NCBI GenBank assembly: GCA_963678675.1
Contig: OY783192.1
Coordinates: 9,519,953-9,583,952 of the forward strand
DNA: 64,000 nucleotides
Origin: Xiphydria camelus
Lineage: Eukaryota > Arthropoda > Insecta > Hymenoptera > Xiphydriidae
Reading direction: 5' to 3'
Positions 10,936 through 22,224 of the stretch are shown here, piece after piece. Position numbers and translations under genes: made by a program. Numbering within the stretch: position 1 is the stretch's first letter; the number at the start of each line of letters is the position of its first letter. The notes beneath the pieces were generated by a model that made no database searches, was not told where the DNA came from, and was given only the letters and a program-made list of their open reading frames with translations.

Positions 10936-11917
10936 AGGTAGCCACAGACGTACAGTTAGGCTAATATTTTATGGATCCGACAAGTCGGATTGTCGTATAC
11001 GACAAGTCACTCCGATTGGCTGTAAAAAAATCGGGTGGGGGTCCGTCGCAGATATCTTGTCGCAAGAATGAAATAGGGTCGAGATTGACGACAAAATTCA
11101 CTTCTGCACCATTAGTGCCAATATAATTCGTAACGTCAATATTTTTCAGATAGCCATCGGTGGCGTTGAACGTAGCTTACTGTCGCGCCATCACCCGGCC
11201 ATGCACGAGTCCTATTTTTTGTCGTACGAAACCGTCGCTTGAAGTTCAGCACTGTTGAACTTTCGAACAACGAAAAATACCGTCGGTCCGACAGATTTAC
11301 CCCACCACCACTTTCTGTCACAGCCAATCGGAGTGACTTATCGTATACGACAATCCGACGTGTCGGATCCATAAAATAGGCCCCTTATTCCTCAAGGCAA
11401 AACTGTGCAGTAGAGGCCTTGAGGATTTCCTTTAATGGCGGATGGCCCACACACGGAGTGAGGTACACGTCAGTTCGTGACTCGGAATCTGTCGAATGGC
11501 GACATGACCTCTGGCGGTCAAAAAACAAACTAGTTTTAGATAGCAGTTTTGGAAGTTACCTACGCATTAGAAGGACACCAATATAAGTGTATTTATATTT
11601 ATATGTGTATCGTGTGATACGTAATAAGAAAGTATTCAGAACTACGCGCTAAAATCACGCCATAAGAAAATATATTCGCTCTAGTGGCAAAAGTTGGAGT
11701 TAAAAGCGCCAGTAAAGGAGGTTCTTCCACACACGCCGAGTTTGGCCTGTTCAGTCAGGTCTGCGCAGTTATTCTCGATGGTTTTTCGAACAGGATTTTG
11801 TGGACTGTACAATCCACCGGCGGCCTTAAGGTCTTCACCACTCAAGTTGAGGAAAATCTCAAGACTTAGACTGCGCAGTCCAAACCTTGAGGAATAACTG
11901 TACGTCTGTGGCTACCT
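10936..11917. mobile_element. MITE family P, copy 1 (TTA target)
   Basis: Ends are AGGTAGCCACAGACGTACAG and its reverse complement, followed inward by TTATTCCTCAAGG. TTA flanks both sides (10933-10935 and 11918-11920). A second element (10959-11384 plus its TTA) sits inside; removing it leaves about 553 bp, matching the 549-bp uninterrupted copy at 47679-48227 in reverse orientation. The 3-bp TTA target points to the PIF/Harbinger superfamily. No coding capacity. Confidence 0.85.
10959..11384. mobile_element. nested MITE (TTA target) inside family P
   Basis: Long imperfect inverted repeats: the left end begins GGCTAATATTTTATGGATCC and the right end, reversed, begins GGGGCCTATTTTATGGATCC. They continue with CGACAAGTCGGATTGTCG-like sequence. 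TTA at 10956-10958 and 11385-11387 flanks it. The clean copy of family P at 47679 lacks this segment, so the insertion is shown directly. Confidence 0.85.
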
Positions 11918-12188
11918 TTACGCGTACAACGAAGCGCCGTGAAATAAATGCGCGCATTGCGAATATTCGCGCGGGCCGCGATCGTGGTTGAGCATCGCTG
12001 GCGTTGCAGAAAAAGTAGCAAAATATAGATAGATATCCTGTTGCGGCGATGGTAATGTCCTTAAGCGCGCGCGCGCGTTCGGTATCGTAACAGGTTTTCT
12101 GTGGTGAGAGAAGTCTTTACGGGCCGCTCTCGCGTGCGTGCGCGGGACGAGGAACGTGGAAAGGAACGAAACGAACGGTTTACCGTTA

Positions 12189-12320
12189 AGCCGGGTCTTC
12201 ACTGCGCGAAACTGTTTCGCAAAAAAGAGAGAATGAGTGAGAAGAGGGAGCGCGAGAAATATAGGGGACATGACTCGCGCAACAGTTTCGCGTAGAATTT
12301 CGCGCAGTGAAGACCCGGCT
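12189..12320. mobile_element. 132-bp MITE (TTA target)
   Basis: Starts AGCCGGGTCTTCACTGCGCG and ends with its exact reverse complement. TTA is at 12186-12188 and 12321-12323. Inside the termini the arms continue as variants of GAAACTGTTTCGC. A related start, AGCCGGGTACAGACC preceded by TTA, is found at 55737. Confidence 0.85.
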
Positions 12321-13935
12321 TTAGGTACCTATAGCTTGGCTCTAGGATTTTACTCGTCGCGACGCCCGCAACTCGATACAGGATATGCAAAAGGACGTGG
12401 TGGGATCCAAGATCCCAGAGCCCCCAGACCTACGTCATTTTCGCAAAGCTAATATTTTGTGAATAAATAGTGTGATATGTAGTTAAGAATGTATGCGTAC
12501 TTGCTAGCTTGAAAGCGGGGCCCTTTTACAGGTAACAGGTACCAAAGGTACCATAAAAACCTTACTAACCTACGTTAAAGTATGAAAGCTGGTTTTCATA
12601 TATGTTTTACAGAATATTGTTAAAAACCAACATTCATTATTGCCAGACACTTTCCGTGGGCTCTAACTTCTGCCAGACGCTTTAAAGTTCGCAAAAAAGT
12701 GAGGTAACCTACACGGAGAGAAAAGTTCGATAAAAATTACCTAAATAGTAGGGTAAGCGTGTAGCATTCGGTGTTTTACGGTTAATTTTGTAGAGGCGCT
12801 GGTCAGGAATTAACAATCAACCGATATATTTTGACGAACGTTCCAGAATTTTTACCGTTCCAACTCTACAATTTTACCCGAACAGGAATTTTTATGCCTG
12901 CACAATATAGAAAGTATCCCTCCGTTATAATAAACGTTATCGTATAATAGCAGCAAAAATTATCATTCGGCCCTTAAATTGTAACAAGTATTTGGGAGTA
13001 ATAGTAACGTATTGGTGCGCCTTAATTTTTATCATTACGTTACTGCACAATTACCCTAGAGTAACGGAATTTTTACCTATCCGGGTAGATAGATTCTACC
13101 AATGACATCTATAAAGGCGATCACGTGAGCGTCAGTTCGCGTCAGTTCGGCCGTTTTCGGCCGATCGTCAGAAGTCGACGCACGTTGTGAGTTGTGGCCA
13201 TTAGAACCGGTGCGAGTTGTTCCAGAAAATAAAGTGCTTAAACTAATACATTTATAAAAAAAAAACAATTATTTAAAAAGGTGAATTACTGTCTGGTGAA
13301 AGCGGCTTTTGAGGTAAGAGTGATTTTATTTAGAATATTTAGAGATATGAGCGTGAGAGCACCCCGAATGTAATTATGTTGATGGACCTAACCTCCAAAG
13401 TTTGTTTTGCATGAAAATAAAAATGAATTAGAGTTTTTTTTCACGTGAATAATCAACAAATAGTAGAGTGGAATATGACCAAATAAATATTCGTTTTTAA
13501 TTGATGAATGGCACATTTGGGAAGACTAAACTGACCCCAGATGTCAATCGAATCGATTTCTTAGTCCATAAAAATTACAAATTTGTAAAAACTACAAAGA
13601 TTTATGGGGAAATGTTAGTAGATTTTTTAATCATATTTTTTGCCTGATATATACGGAGAAGTCTCACCGTTTTTGTCCATTACCAGGAGTATTTGATGGG
13701 AAATTCTGGTGATTTCTTTTTCGTTATAAATAAGAAGAGAAGACTAGAAGAAAAATTAGGGGAAATTCATGCAAAAAAAATTCTATACTGAAATTTCAAG
13801 GCACCGTTTGGAGTGGACGCGTCAAGCAAGGGTGATTCACGAAGCCAGGTGGAAGCGGGCAGTTTCCCCCATAATGACGTCAAGGCAACGGGGCTTTCCA
13901 ATGCAGGCCCAGGATAAAGGAGTAAGGGGGTTTTA

Positions 13936-14798
13936 AGGTCAAAGCACATCTAGGCGAAGCGACGCGCCGCGAAGCGCGGCTGTGCAACGCACACTTGGGC
14001 GAAGCGCGGCGAATTCTATCCCCTTCTTTACCAGGTATAAACAGCTATACCTGAAAATATCCATATATGGATACCCGGGTAGAGAAGGGAGGGAAGGGAA
14101 GCGCCGTGAAATGTCAGTCATTTTCGCCTTTTTCGCCTTTTTCATTCATTTTCGCCTTTTTCAAACTGATGAACGCAACGTGAAATGAGTCGTGTACATG
14201 TTTTGTTTTGAGAAATTGGCATTCGTGAGGAAAAATAGTATATGTCATTCGGCGGAAATCCTCGGATTTTTAAGACTGTGTTTAGATCGTAGCCTCCTCC
14301 CCCAACCATGCCTCGTGTTACGACCTAATTAAAAACAGTCTGAAAAAAACCCCAATTTCCGCCTTATGATATAAGATACTATTTCGTGTGAGAAAATTCA
14401 TTTCGTTGACGAGATTTATCTTGGAAAGGATTTTCGAATCGTTAACGGAAGTGATCGACGAAACTTTACATCCGTTAACGAATTACATTCCGTCCACGAT
14501 AAACATTTCTCGCGGCGCTTCGCTTCGCCGCGCTTCGCTTCGCTCAAGTGTGCGTTACCTCGTAAGAATCAATGGAAATATAAAAGGTAGCTTCTCGCTT
14601 CGCGGCGCGTCGCTTCGCTGCGCTTCCAGTCGCACAAGTGTGCTTATCCTAGGTCGCGGCGCTTCGCGTCGCGTCGCTTCGCGTCGCGTCGCTTCGCTCA
14701 AGTTTGCGTTACCTCGTAAGAATCAATGGAAATATAAAAGGTAGCTTCGCTTCGCGGCGCGTCGCGTCGCTTCGCTTCGCCTAGATGTGCTTTGGCCT
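13936..14798. mobile_element. 863-bp MITE with GCGAAGCG tracts (TTA target)
   Basis: Ends AGGTCAAAGCACATCTAGGC and, reversed, AGGCCAAAGCACATCTAGGC, continuing GAAGCGACGCG. TTA occurs at 13933-13935 and 14799-14801. The second copy of element E has one TTA and no insert at the same place (near 44655). Inside, runs of CTTCGC and GTCGC units fill 14510-14780, and a 45-bp phrase containing GCGTTACCTCGTAAGAATC is repeated at about 14547 and 14704. No coding capacity. Confidence 0.88.
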
Positions 14799-15439
14799 TT
14801 ATGCTCCTCGAGGCAATCGAAGGAAGCCATTCGATCGACAACCAGCGTGCATATCGGATCGTGATCCGAGTCTCATCGAAGATTGCTTCAGGACTCATCG
14901 TGCAGCCGTGTCGAGTCTACCGCGTCGAATATAGCTTACAATACATAGAGTCTCAGCAGATAAGATTTTCATTGAAAAATTAGAATCTATTTAATTTTGT
15001 ATGTCATTTGTTCTTCTGAGCAGAAAAGTGTGAGGAACGATTTGACGGAGAAAACCTAGGGTCTGCGGGCCGTTAACGGAACATCCTCAATAACGCACGG
15101 ACGACCATACCGATAACAGGACACCGACGCTACCTGAGAACGCACGGTGATCGGCTCGGAATAACGGACGAGCCGGGCATAAGGACGGTTTGGGCAGCTC
15201 GCGCGCGGTGGTCATTCTCTTCTTCGACCATCGCAAGAGCTACTTCGGCGAAGAGCCGAAGTCAAGTCGCAGTCATATTAGGTGCCCATACACACAGAGG
15301 TCGAACTGTCGGTTTGGAACGGCAGTTCGAACCGTCGGGTCGATCCGTCGGTTTTAACCGTCGTCGTCCACTAACGCAGAATAGAAACCCGCGGGTAAAA
15401 CTGACAGGCCGGCCGCAAAACTGCAGATCGACCCGTAGT

Positions 15440-15740
15440 GTCGACCGACAGTAGACGGGCTGAGAAAATCGATTTTGTTGCGCTTGTACTTTATAAGTGT
15501 ACGATTTTAATTCTTCTTTTTTTAAAATACTCGGAAAAATATATAGAACAAATGTGACATAAAGCCAAAGTTTGCTTTTTAATTTTTAATAAAAATGTAT
15601 TTTTTGTACGGCTTTTTCTTTAAATATCTCGAAAACTATTGACAAGTTATCGAGACATGCTCCGGAAAAAATTTAGAGAATTTCAAGACGAAACGATTGG
15701 TTTTTATCTCATTTTGTTACGATGAATAGTCCTCGAGATA
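15440..15740. repeat. dispersed repeat shared with 63570-63900
   Basis: The phrase CAGTAGACGGGCTGAGAAAA near 15450 recurs at about 63572. The block 15610-15735, rich in TCGAGATAT and AAACGAAACG-like sequence, recurs in reverse at 63770-63900. The mixed orientation suggests an element with inverted ends. Unclassified. Confidence 0.5.
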
Positions 15741-15848
15741 TTGCCAGTACTTTAATGACATTAGGGGAAGAGTGGAGTGGCAAGATGAAATGCTACAAGC
15801 TGGTAAAGCTTAAATTTGTGTTAACAGAAGAAGTGCGTAGTAAGGTTC

Positions 15849-16181
15849 AAAAGTTTCCGACCGAATATGTTAGTGACCCGTCTCATTACGTCATCACTAT
15901 ACTGTGTGTTTTTTTTTGCGATATAGGTAAAATTTGGCCGCCTCAGAGTCAGTAGTAGTTGAGCTATAGTAGCAAGAGCGAGGTGGTGTTGAAAATGCTT
16001 AAGGGGGGAACCTTCTCCAGACAACAGGTTTTTCACAATAATTTTGTACAAAAAACTGAGAACATTCATTTGCATTTGCATTCACTCTGATGCGGCCAAA
16101 TTTTAGTTATATTACAATGAGGCACAGAGTATAGTGATGACGTAATGGGACTGGTCACTGAGACTCGGTCGGGAAACTTTT
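15849..16181. mobile_element. 333-bp MITE
   Basis: Inverted ends AAAAGTTTCCGACCGA and TCGGTCGGGAAACTTTT, continuing inward about 80 bp with TCATTACGTCATCACTATAC on the left and its reverse on the right. No target duplication is clear. It lies downstream of the MADF gene exons on the minus strand and may have cut off its last exon. Confidence 0.7.
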
Positions 16182-16249
16182 CAAAATTGGTATTTTCAAA
16201 ATTGAATTAATAATTAAAATAAAAATTAAATCAATTTTCTTTTACCCAC

Positions 16250-17075
16250 CTGCGAACTATTCGTTGGCAAACCATCTGCTTCTTGGGAACAGCTGTCTGT
16301 CTCGCCCAACTGAGAAAGAAGGGAATATCATCAGAAACACTCGTTAGGCAATAATATATTTGATGGCTAGTAAAAAGTAATATACGTGTAGATATCTATG
16401 ACATAGTTATCTTTTGGTTAGTTAATTTTTTAGTTCTTTGTTATCTTAAGATGGTTAATCTACAGATCGGACAATTGACCTGAGGTGACAACTTCTGGGA
16501 AATTTTGTAGAAAATGTTATTTGTTATTGCTGCGTATTATTAAGTTTGAACGAGAATTAAAAAATGTATATGACCAACTGAGCCAACATATTTTTTATTT
16601 TACGTACCTCTGCATTATTCGCGGCAGAATGTTCACCCGTGCTTTCTGCGTCCGAGTTGAGGTCGTCCTGTTCCGCCGAGTCATTAAATTGACTTCCACC
16701 GTCGAAATATTCAGTTTCAATGCTTAGAAGAGGAATTTCCTGATCTCTGGTGAACAGCAGCAACTCAAAATACCACAAGTGTGGTTCATAAACGTCATCA
16801 GAGCCTGACCCTGATCGTCGGGAAGCCTCGATTTTCTTAATCTCCTTACGAAAGGCCCCCCTCATGTTTTGAATTTTTTTCGTAACAAAATTTTTGTCGG
16901 CAGCCGGGTGAAATGTTTTACAGTATTCTAAAAGTGCATTGTAGCCCTGCTTTTTCAAATTCCTGTTCGTATATTCTTTGCTTTTAATTTTCCACAAAGC
17001 CGGATGCTCTCGGTAGATTTCGATGAACTTTGTTAGACATTTTTTGGACACAATGACACTCTCATCCGATGACAT
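16250..17075 (-). CDS. MADF-domain DNA-binding protein, 3' end missing
   Basis: Exon 1 (17075-16608) starts MSSDESVIVSKK; an upstream in-frame ATG at 17132 is possible. It has a MADF domain: FIEIYREHPALW, then GYNALLEYC, a basic helix with KKIQNMRGAFRKEIKKI, and PHLWYFELLLF. An acidic linker follows. A GTACGT donor at 16607 and a CTTTCTCAG acceptor join exon 2 (16309-16250, 20 residues) in phase; a GTGGGT donor follows at 16249, but I find no third exon because a MITE begins at 16181. MADF proteins bind DNA and often serve as accessory proteins in PIF/Harbinger elements. No stops are seen, but the missing end means it may not be functional. Confidence 0.75.
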
Positions 17076-17132
17076 AATGACAACTATTCGGTCGCCGCGC
17101 GATTTGAAATTAACCGAACGTACACACCGCAA

Positions 17133-19221
17133 GGTAAATTTAAACCTATCGGCTAGTGTTCAATAAACTGGACAATGCACTCACTATATAAATTAACAAT
17201 ATGTTCGATTAAAGAGATACAGATATCGATTGGTTTAGCTAAATTTTACACGGTTAGATTAACTCAGTGTGGGACTTCGGTTGCCTTGATGACTGCGAGC
17301 GAGGTTGAGACACGGAACACGACAGGTTAATGATCTGATAGCACATTGGCGAAGACGCGGTTAGCTTCGTGTTATATAGTTCGACCATAACGGCAATTAA
17401 TGTACAGAGGGGATAGCGTGAGCTGATACGATGCGCTCTGATTGGCTGAAGGAGGACGGCGGTAAAACAAGAGATGACGCTGGGAACTTTCCGAGGCTCC
17501 ATGTTCATCATGCATATACTTCAAATGCCGTAAATCTATCCCTACCCCTATTTAAGTGCCGTACTTTAGGGGTAAACGTGGAATTCCTTAAATTGATCAT
17601 TATATGAGGGGTATACAGGGTGTCCGAAAAGTATGGAAACGGTTGAATATCTCGAAAAGTACGCTTCAGATCGGGAAACGAAAAAATACGTATCCGATAT
17701 TTTTTTTAAAACTATCAAATGATACCAAGATTGATCCCACACCCCAACCCCTGTGGATGGGGCAGGGGGAAGCTTCAAAATCTTAAATAGGAACCCCCAC
17801 TTTTGATTGCATATTCGCATTCTACATTAAAAACTACATAACTTTTATTTGAAACATTTTTTTCGATTCGTGGCAGATGGCGCTATAATCGACGAAATTC
17901 AATTTTTTCGGTTTTTGTAATTGAGAGTCGATTTATTCGATTCTGCAATACAATTGCGATAGAAATTTACATTTTTTATTCTCATACTTGATATTTTTGT
18001 TAAACATTTAATTTAGTTTTGCAAATTTGAATTTACAGTAAAACTTTCATCGTTAGACGTTTAGAAATCTTGCAAATACACTACTTTTAGCGTAACCCAG
18101 AAGCAACGACGTGGACGTAATAGTTTTCTGTTCCCTTCGGGGTGCTTGATTTAGGTATGGATATCAGTTCCTAGCAATCAGTATTAGCGCGACGAAGGGT
18201 TCATTGCGATAATAAGGCGGATGGTATATTCTGGCAATCGTAGCTATTCTTTCACTAGTAGTCCGTTTTAATGATATCCATTAACCTGAGTACAGGTAAC
18301 CAGGTACCGCTAATTGCCGGGCCGTGCATAAGGTCGAACATGACCATAAAAGGAGCCAAAATTGGTCGATCCTTCTTACCTGGTTAAGCTAGGTAATTAG
18401 GGTTTCCCGAACTGTCATCTATTAAATTCGTCATTCTCCAAGCTGAATTCAAGCTAATTTAATGTTCTAAGTATAGCGGTATCTATTAGAATAGGTATTG
18501 CGGGAAATGGCTCATTTTATGTTCATTTAACGTAGACCCTTGATTCGCAGAAAAACTGGGTATATTTCCGTTAGTGCGAATTCATTAAAGCAGCAGGGGT
18601 TCGGACCATCGGTGCCTCAACAGCGTCGTATCAATGAACTAAGTGACCAAGTCTTTCCAAATGTCCTGTTCTGTTATCCCTACATTGACGCTATGATATC
18701 AATTTTTTTTAAATTATGATTATAAATATATTTTCATAACAAAAAATGTATCCTTATAACAAAGAAATATGTTTCAACGAAAACTAACTAAAATTTTCCT
18801 ACATCTGCTTGCCAGTAAGGAATACGGTGCTGCTACATATGGAAAAATGCAAATTACGGAACTCGTCAGTCTACCTGGGAAGGTCCGGAACATACCTTTC
18901 GGCCAATACGTTTCATTACATCCCATTAATTAAAGCAAATTCCTGTGAATCGAGGGTGATTTTTCCCTGCAGTTGTTTTCAAGATGTCAAAAAAAAGCGT
19001 TTAAAACGAAAGTTTCTTTCATGCCGCTAGCCACATCCCGCCTATACCTTTTCCACATATCTTTCCTCGAATATTCAGGTAGTTTATAATTATATAAACA
19101 CAGATACTTTTCAACCGCTTCAACAAGCTTCATACAGAATTCTTGTTCGCCGGTTTTGAGCATTTTTCTCTAATAAATATTAACATAAAAATCCAAACGT
19201 CTACGACGATATTTTTAAATA
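17133..19221. other. unassigned stretch inside the composite insertion
   Basis: Contains ACAGGGTGTCCGAAAAGTAT near 17619, a phrase seen at the edges of many insect repeats, and a GC-richer block at 18100-18700 without a readable frame. I compared that block with rRNA from memory and found no match. Nothing else recognised. Confidence 0.35.
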
Positions 19222-20656
19222 GGTGCCCATACACACAGAATTGTCGGTTTATCTTGTCGGTGAACGAAGGGCCTAAATAGCGCTTTCGGTTAGATTAGGA
19301 TGATATTAAGCGGTACGAACCGACGTTCCGTCTGTCGTGCTAAAACGCATGTTAGTGGACGGCGGCAGTTTTTCCCGTCGGTCTGGACTGACGGGTCAGC
19401 CTGTCGGTTCGATCTGGCGCGTCGCGCGCCCACTAACTGAAAGGTAAAACTGCCGGTTCGAACCGCGCCGTTCCAAACCGACAGTTCGACCTCTGTGTGT
19501 ATGGGCACCTATTCATAACGTTGTAACTCACAATCAGTCGCATTCATCAATAAACTGTTCTTTCGGGAAATATTTCCTACAAAAGCTGTCGAATTTTCAT
19601 TAGTAATGAACGCGTAGCAAGGAAGTTAGAAATACTCGTCGTTTGCAGCGATCGTTTACTACCTGGCCGCAATAAACTGCTATTTCTGGCACAGGCAAGC
19701 GCGGGTACGTACCCCGATGCCGCGACTTTCTCCGTGATGCGAATTTATCGGCACTGCACTGGTACGAAAGACGCGGAACGACGCAACACTCGATAGCAAC
19801 GGTCACAAATAAATGCACTTAGCTCAAATGTCAGGAAAAGAATTCAATTCCCGATATTAAACAAGTAATTAGAACCAAATATATGAAAATTTTCATACAA
19901 TTTTTAATATAATAATTAATGTTCACTTAATAAGGTGAAGAAAATTTGCTCATGGATAAATAAAAAATATAAAAACGCAAAATAAAAAGTCTCACATTGA
20001 ACGCTAAATTTATATTCTAATTGGTGGGAGAAAATAATCCTTGAGGTTAGTAATAATTTCAGTACAGGTTAGTATATTTTACCGTACCAGTGCAGCAGTT
20101 TCTACCCCGAAAACAGTAAAATCTCTCTCATTGTTTAACACTTTCAATCTATCTCAGCCATAATTTTCATTTATTCCAACCACATTTTTTATTTGATAAA
20201 GAGATCATATTTTACTTTCGAGAACATGAAAAACTCTTTGAATGCATGATATTTTTTGCTTTACTGACCAAATGCAACACGATTACCGTACCAGTTGGGT
20301 ATTTTTTCCCTGAATTTCAGGCAAATAGTACTGACGATTTCTCTCCGTGTACGTCATAGTAGCACAAGCCTAAATTTTATATATGTTACTTGGGGTACTA
20401 TTTTAAGATCTATTGTAAACAGCTAGATCAATCCGATGGGCTAAACATCCCCCAGGCACGATAAAAGTTCCGCTATGAGTATGAGCGCGAGCGCATTATT
20501 TATACGCACGAGTGCGAGTGAGGTGTACTCGGCGCATGGATCTCTCTTTCTTTTCGCATGGACTACTCTGTGTGAGTTAAGGTATTTCCTCTCCAAAACC
20601 ACTTTTCTCTAAAATTTGAAATTTTGGTCAAATAGAGATTGAGGCGTCCAGGTCTC

Positions 20657-22221
20657 TAGTCCAGGCGTCAGAGACTTAAAAATTGGAAATAGAAAAAAAT
20701 TGCGACAAAGCTGTTTTTTTAAATTTCTTCGTCATTATGTAAGTAATGAATATTACAAAAATGGATACACAAATTCCACCCGGAACATGTTTTTTAAACA
20801 ATTTTAATTGACAAGTTTTAGGTTTTTTGAGGAAATCTCGGAAACTATGGGTTTAATGGAAAAAATAGATATTAGAAATATTGTTCCTTATGAAATTTGC
20901 AATAAAAAATGTCTTTACAGTTTTGCCCCCCGCCGCGTATTTTTTGAGTTATGAGCTTATTATTTAAGTACTCCACGACTTCGCGCTGAGCATGTTACTA
21001 TCAAGCGACATTCTTTGAATTTTAAATTGTGCGTGGCATTTAAATTTCAATTTTACCGTATTTTAATGAGTTTTTGAGCAACATTATATTGGTTTTATAA
21101 TCCTATAAAAAAATACTTTTACATATAACACAAATACATTTGTTGAATAGTTATTTTGAACAGTATGATGCAAACTGCCTCGAAGGAAACACGGTTTGTT
21201 CCGTCGCGACAGACGGAATTTGACACATCGGTTCATACTGCTCGATATCATTGCAATCTAAGTGAAGCACTAATTTAGAATTAATCCCATGAACGGTCAC
21301 AATGACAAGGCAAGTGGTCTGTTTCGGCGAATGCAGGCTGCTAATGAGTACATACTTGGTTAGGAGAGCAATTATCACCTACATGCTGGGGGTGGAAACA
21401 AACATCGAACGGCCTATTACCAATAACTACAATGCAACCACCTGTACCCGAAGCACTTTTGAAAATTGTTTGCTGTAAATGCACCAAAGGCTGCTCTGGT
21501 TATTGCAGTTGTCGCAAGATTGGTCTCTACTGCTCCTCGATTTGTCGCCACTGCCAAGGACGCACTTGTTCTAACATTTCTACGAAAATTGACATAGAAG
21601 AAAATGTGGATGAATGTGTGGATATCGACATGGAAAACTTCCTTTCTGTCCAACTAGACGAAGAATCTGACGCTGAGGAGGCAACTGAAACGGAAATTCC
21701 CGAAGAAGATGCCGATTTCAACGATTCTCCAGTTAGAAAAAAAAAGTCCGATAGTAAATAGTTAATATACAAATAAGCGATCTTTAAATGAAATTTGTTT
21801 ATTCCTCTTCACTTTTCTCTCAGCTTAATCCATCCTTCTTATAAAATTAGCATAACTATGACAGTTCGCGACGCTACCAGAAGCCAGTATTATACGAGTA
21901 CAGTGTTCTATCAGTGGTCTGACTCTCAACGCGGTCTATATTTTGAAAACTATGGGTTTTACTGGAAAAATTGTAGACATTTTTTATTGCAAATTTTACA
22001 AGGATCAAAATTGTTCGTAACTATTTTTTGATTTAACGCATATTTTTCGAGATTTCCATAAAAAACCCGAAATTGCTTATTAAACTTGTTTAAACAATAT
22101 GTTCCGGGCCGAATTTTTGTATCCATTTTTTATTTATTATTTACTTATTAACGAAGAGATTCTAACAACAATTAGCTTTGTCGCAATTTTTTTGGCTAAA
22201 TAACCCCTGACTCCTGGACTA
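20657..22221 (+). mobile_element. CXC element 1 (long inverted repeats)
   Basis: Ends TAGTCCAGGCGTCAG and, reversed, TAGTCCAGGAGTCAG. Inverted arms at about 20657-20960 and 21940-22221 share TTGCGACAAAGCT and ACATGTTCCGGG-like blocks. Flanks are CTC on the left and TTC on the right, a 3-bp repeat with one mismatch. It is inserted in element F: the opposite arm of F lacks it. It carries only the last exon of a CXC-family gene, so it looks like a deletion derivative. Confidence 0.7.
21348..21761 (+). pseudogene. CXC-family terminal exon, copy 1
   Basis: Open from VHTWLGEQLSP, WGWKQTSNGLLPI and PPVPEALLKI into a complete cysteine cluster CCKCTKGCSGYCSCRK, then GLYCSSICRHCQGRTCSN, then an acidic tail (EEESD, EEATE) ending in basic KKKSDSK. 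The cluster resembles the CXC (tesmin/TSO1) domain, a zinc- and DNA-binding fold. An ATG at 21432 (MQPPVPEALLK) could start a 109-residue protein containing just the cluster and tail. Nothing upstream in the element matches the rest of the family, so it is a fragment, although this exon itself has no damage. Confidence 0.75.
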
Positions 22222-22224
22222 TTC

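Larger units (their letters stand above)
15284..19509. mobile_element. 4.2-kb composite insertion with GGTGCCC ends
   Basis: Left end GGTGCCCATACACACAGAGG and right end its reverse complement, followed inward on both sides by CGAACTGTCGGTTTGGAACG. Copy 2 of element E is continuous across this place, so everything between arrived after E. A further same-orientation copy of the end lies at 19222, making 19222-19509 a possible 288-bp MITE of its own. The insertion carries a MADF gene, another MITE and unassigned DNA (17133-19200). The base triplet on the left is TTA, on the right TAT. It may be a decayed PIF/Harbinger element carrying a MADF accessory gene without its transposase. Confidence 0.65.
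12712..20349. mobile_element. element E, copy 1 (TA target)
   Basis: Begins CACGGAGAGAAA and ends TTTCTCTCCGTG, flanked by TA at 12710-12711 and 20350-20351. The other arm of F at about 24610 has the uninterrupted sequence with a single TA, proving the insertion and the TA duplication, as in the Tc1/mariner superfamily. It carries two insertions of its own (13936-14798 and 15284-19509); without them it is about 2.5 kb and matches 43484-45862 in reverse. No transposase recognised. A 72-codon frame conserved in both copies (minus strand 19600-19818 and plus strand 43881-44099) has no family I know and is probably just a recent duplicate. Confidence 0.8.

Noticed and set aside
18060..18700. possible rRNA fragment
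   Set aside because: Moderate GC and no reading frame suggested structural RNA, but I could not match any 18S or 28S block I know.
15300..19470. tRNA genes suggested by GGTTCGAAC-type B-box words
   Set aside because: The words belong to MITE inverted ends; no cloverleaf could be built around them.
19600..19818. 72-codon frame conserved in both copies of element E as a gene
   Set aside because: The whole 2.5-kb element is similar between copies, so conservation of this frame adds nothing; no known motif.
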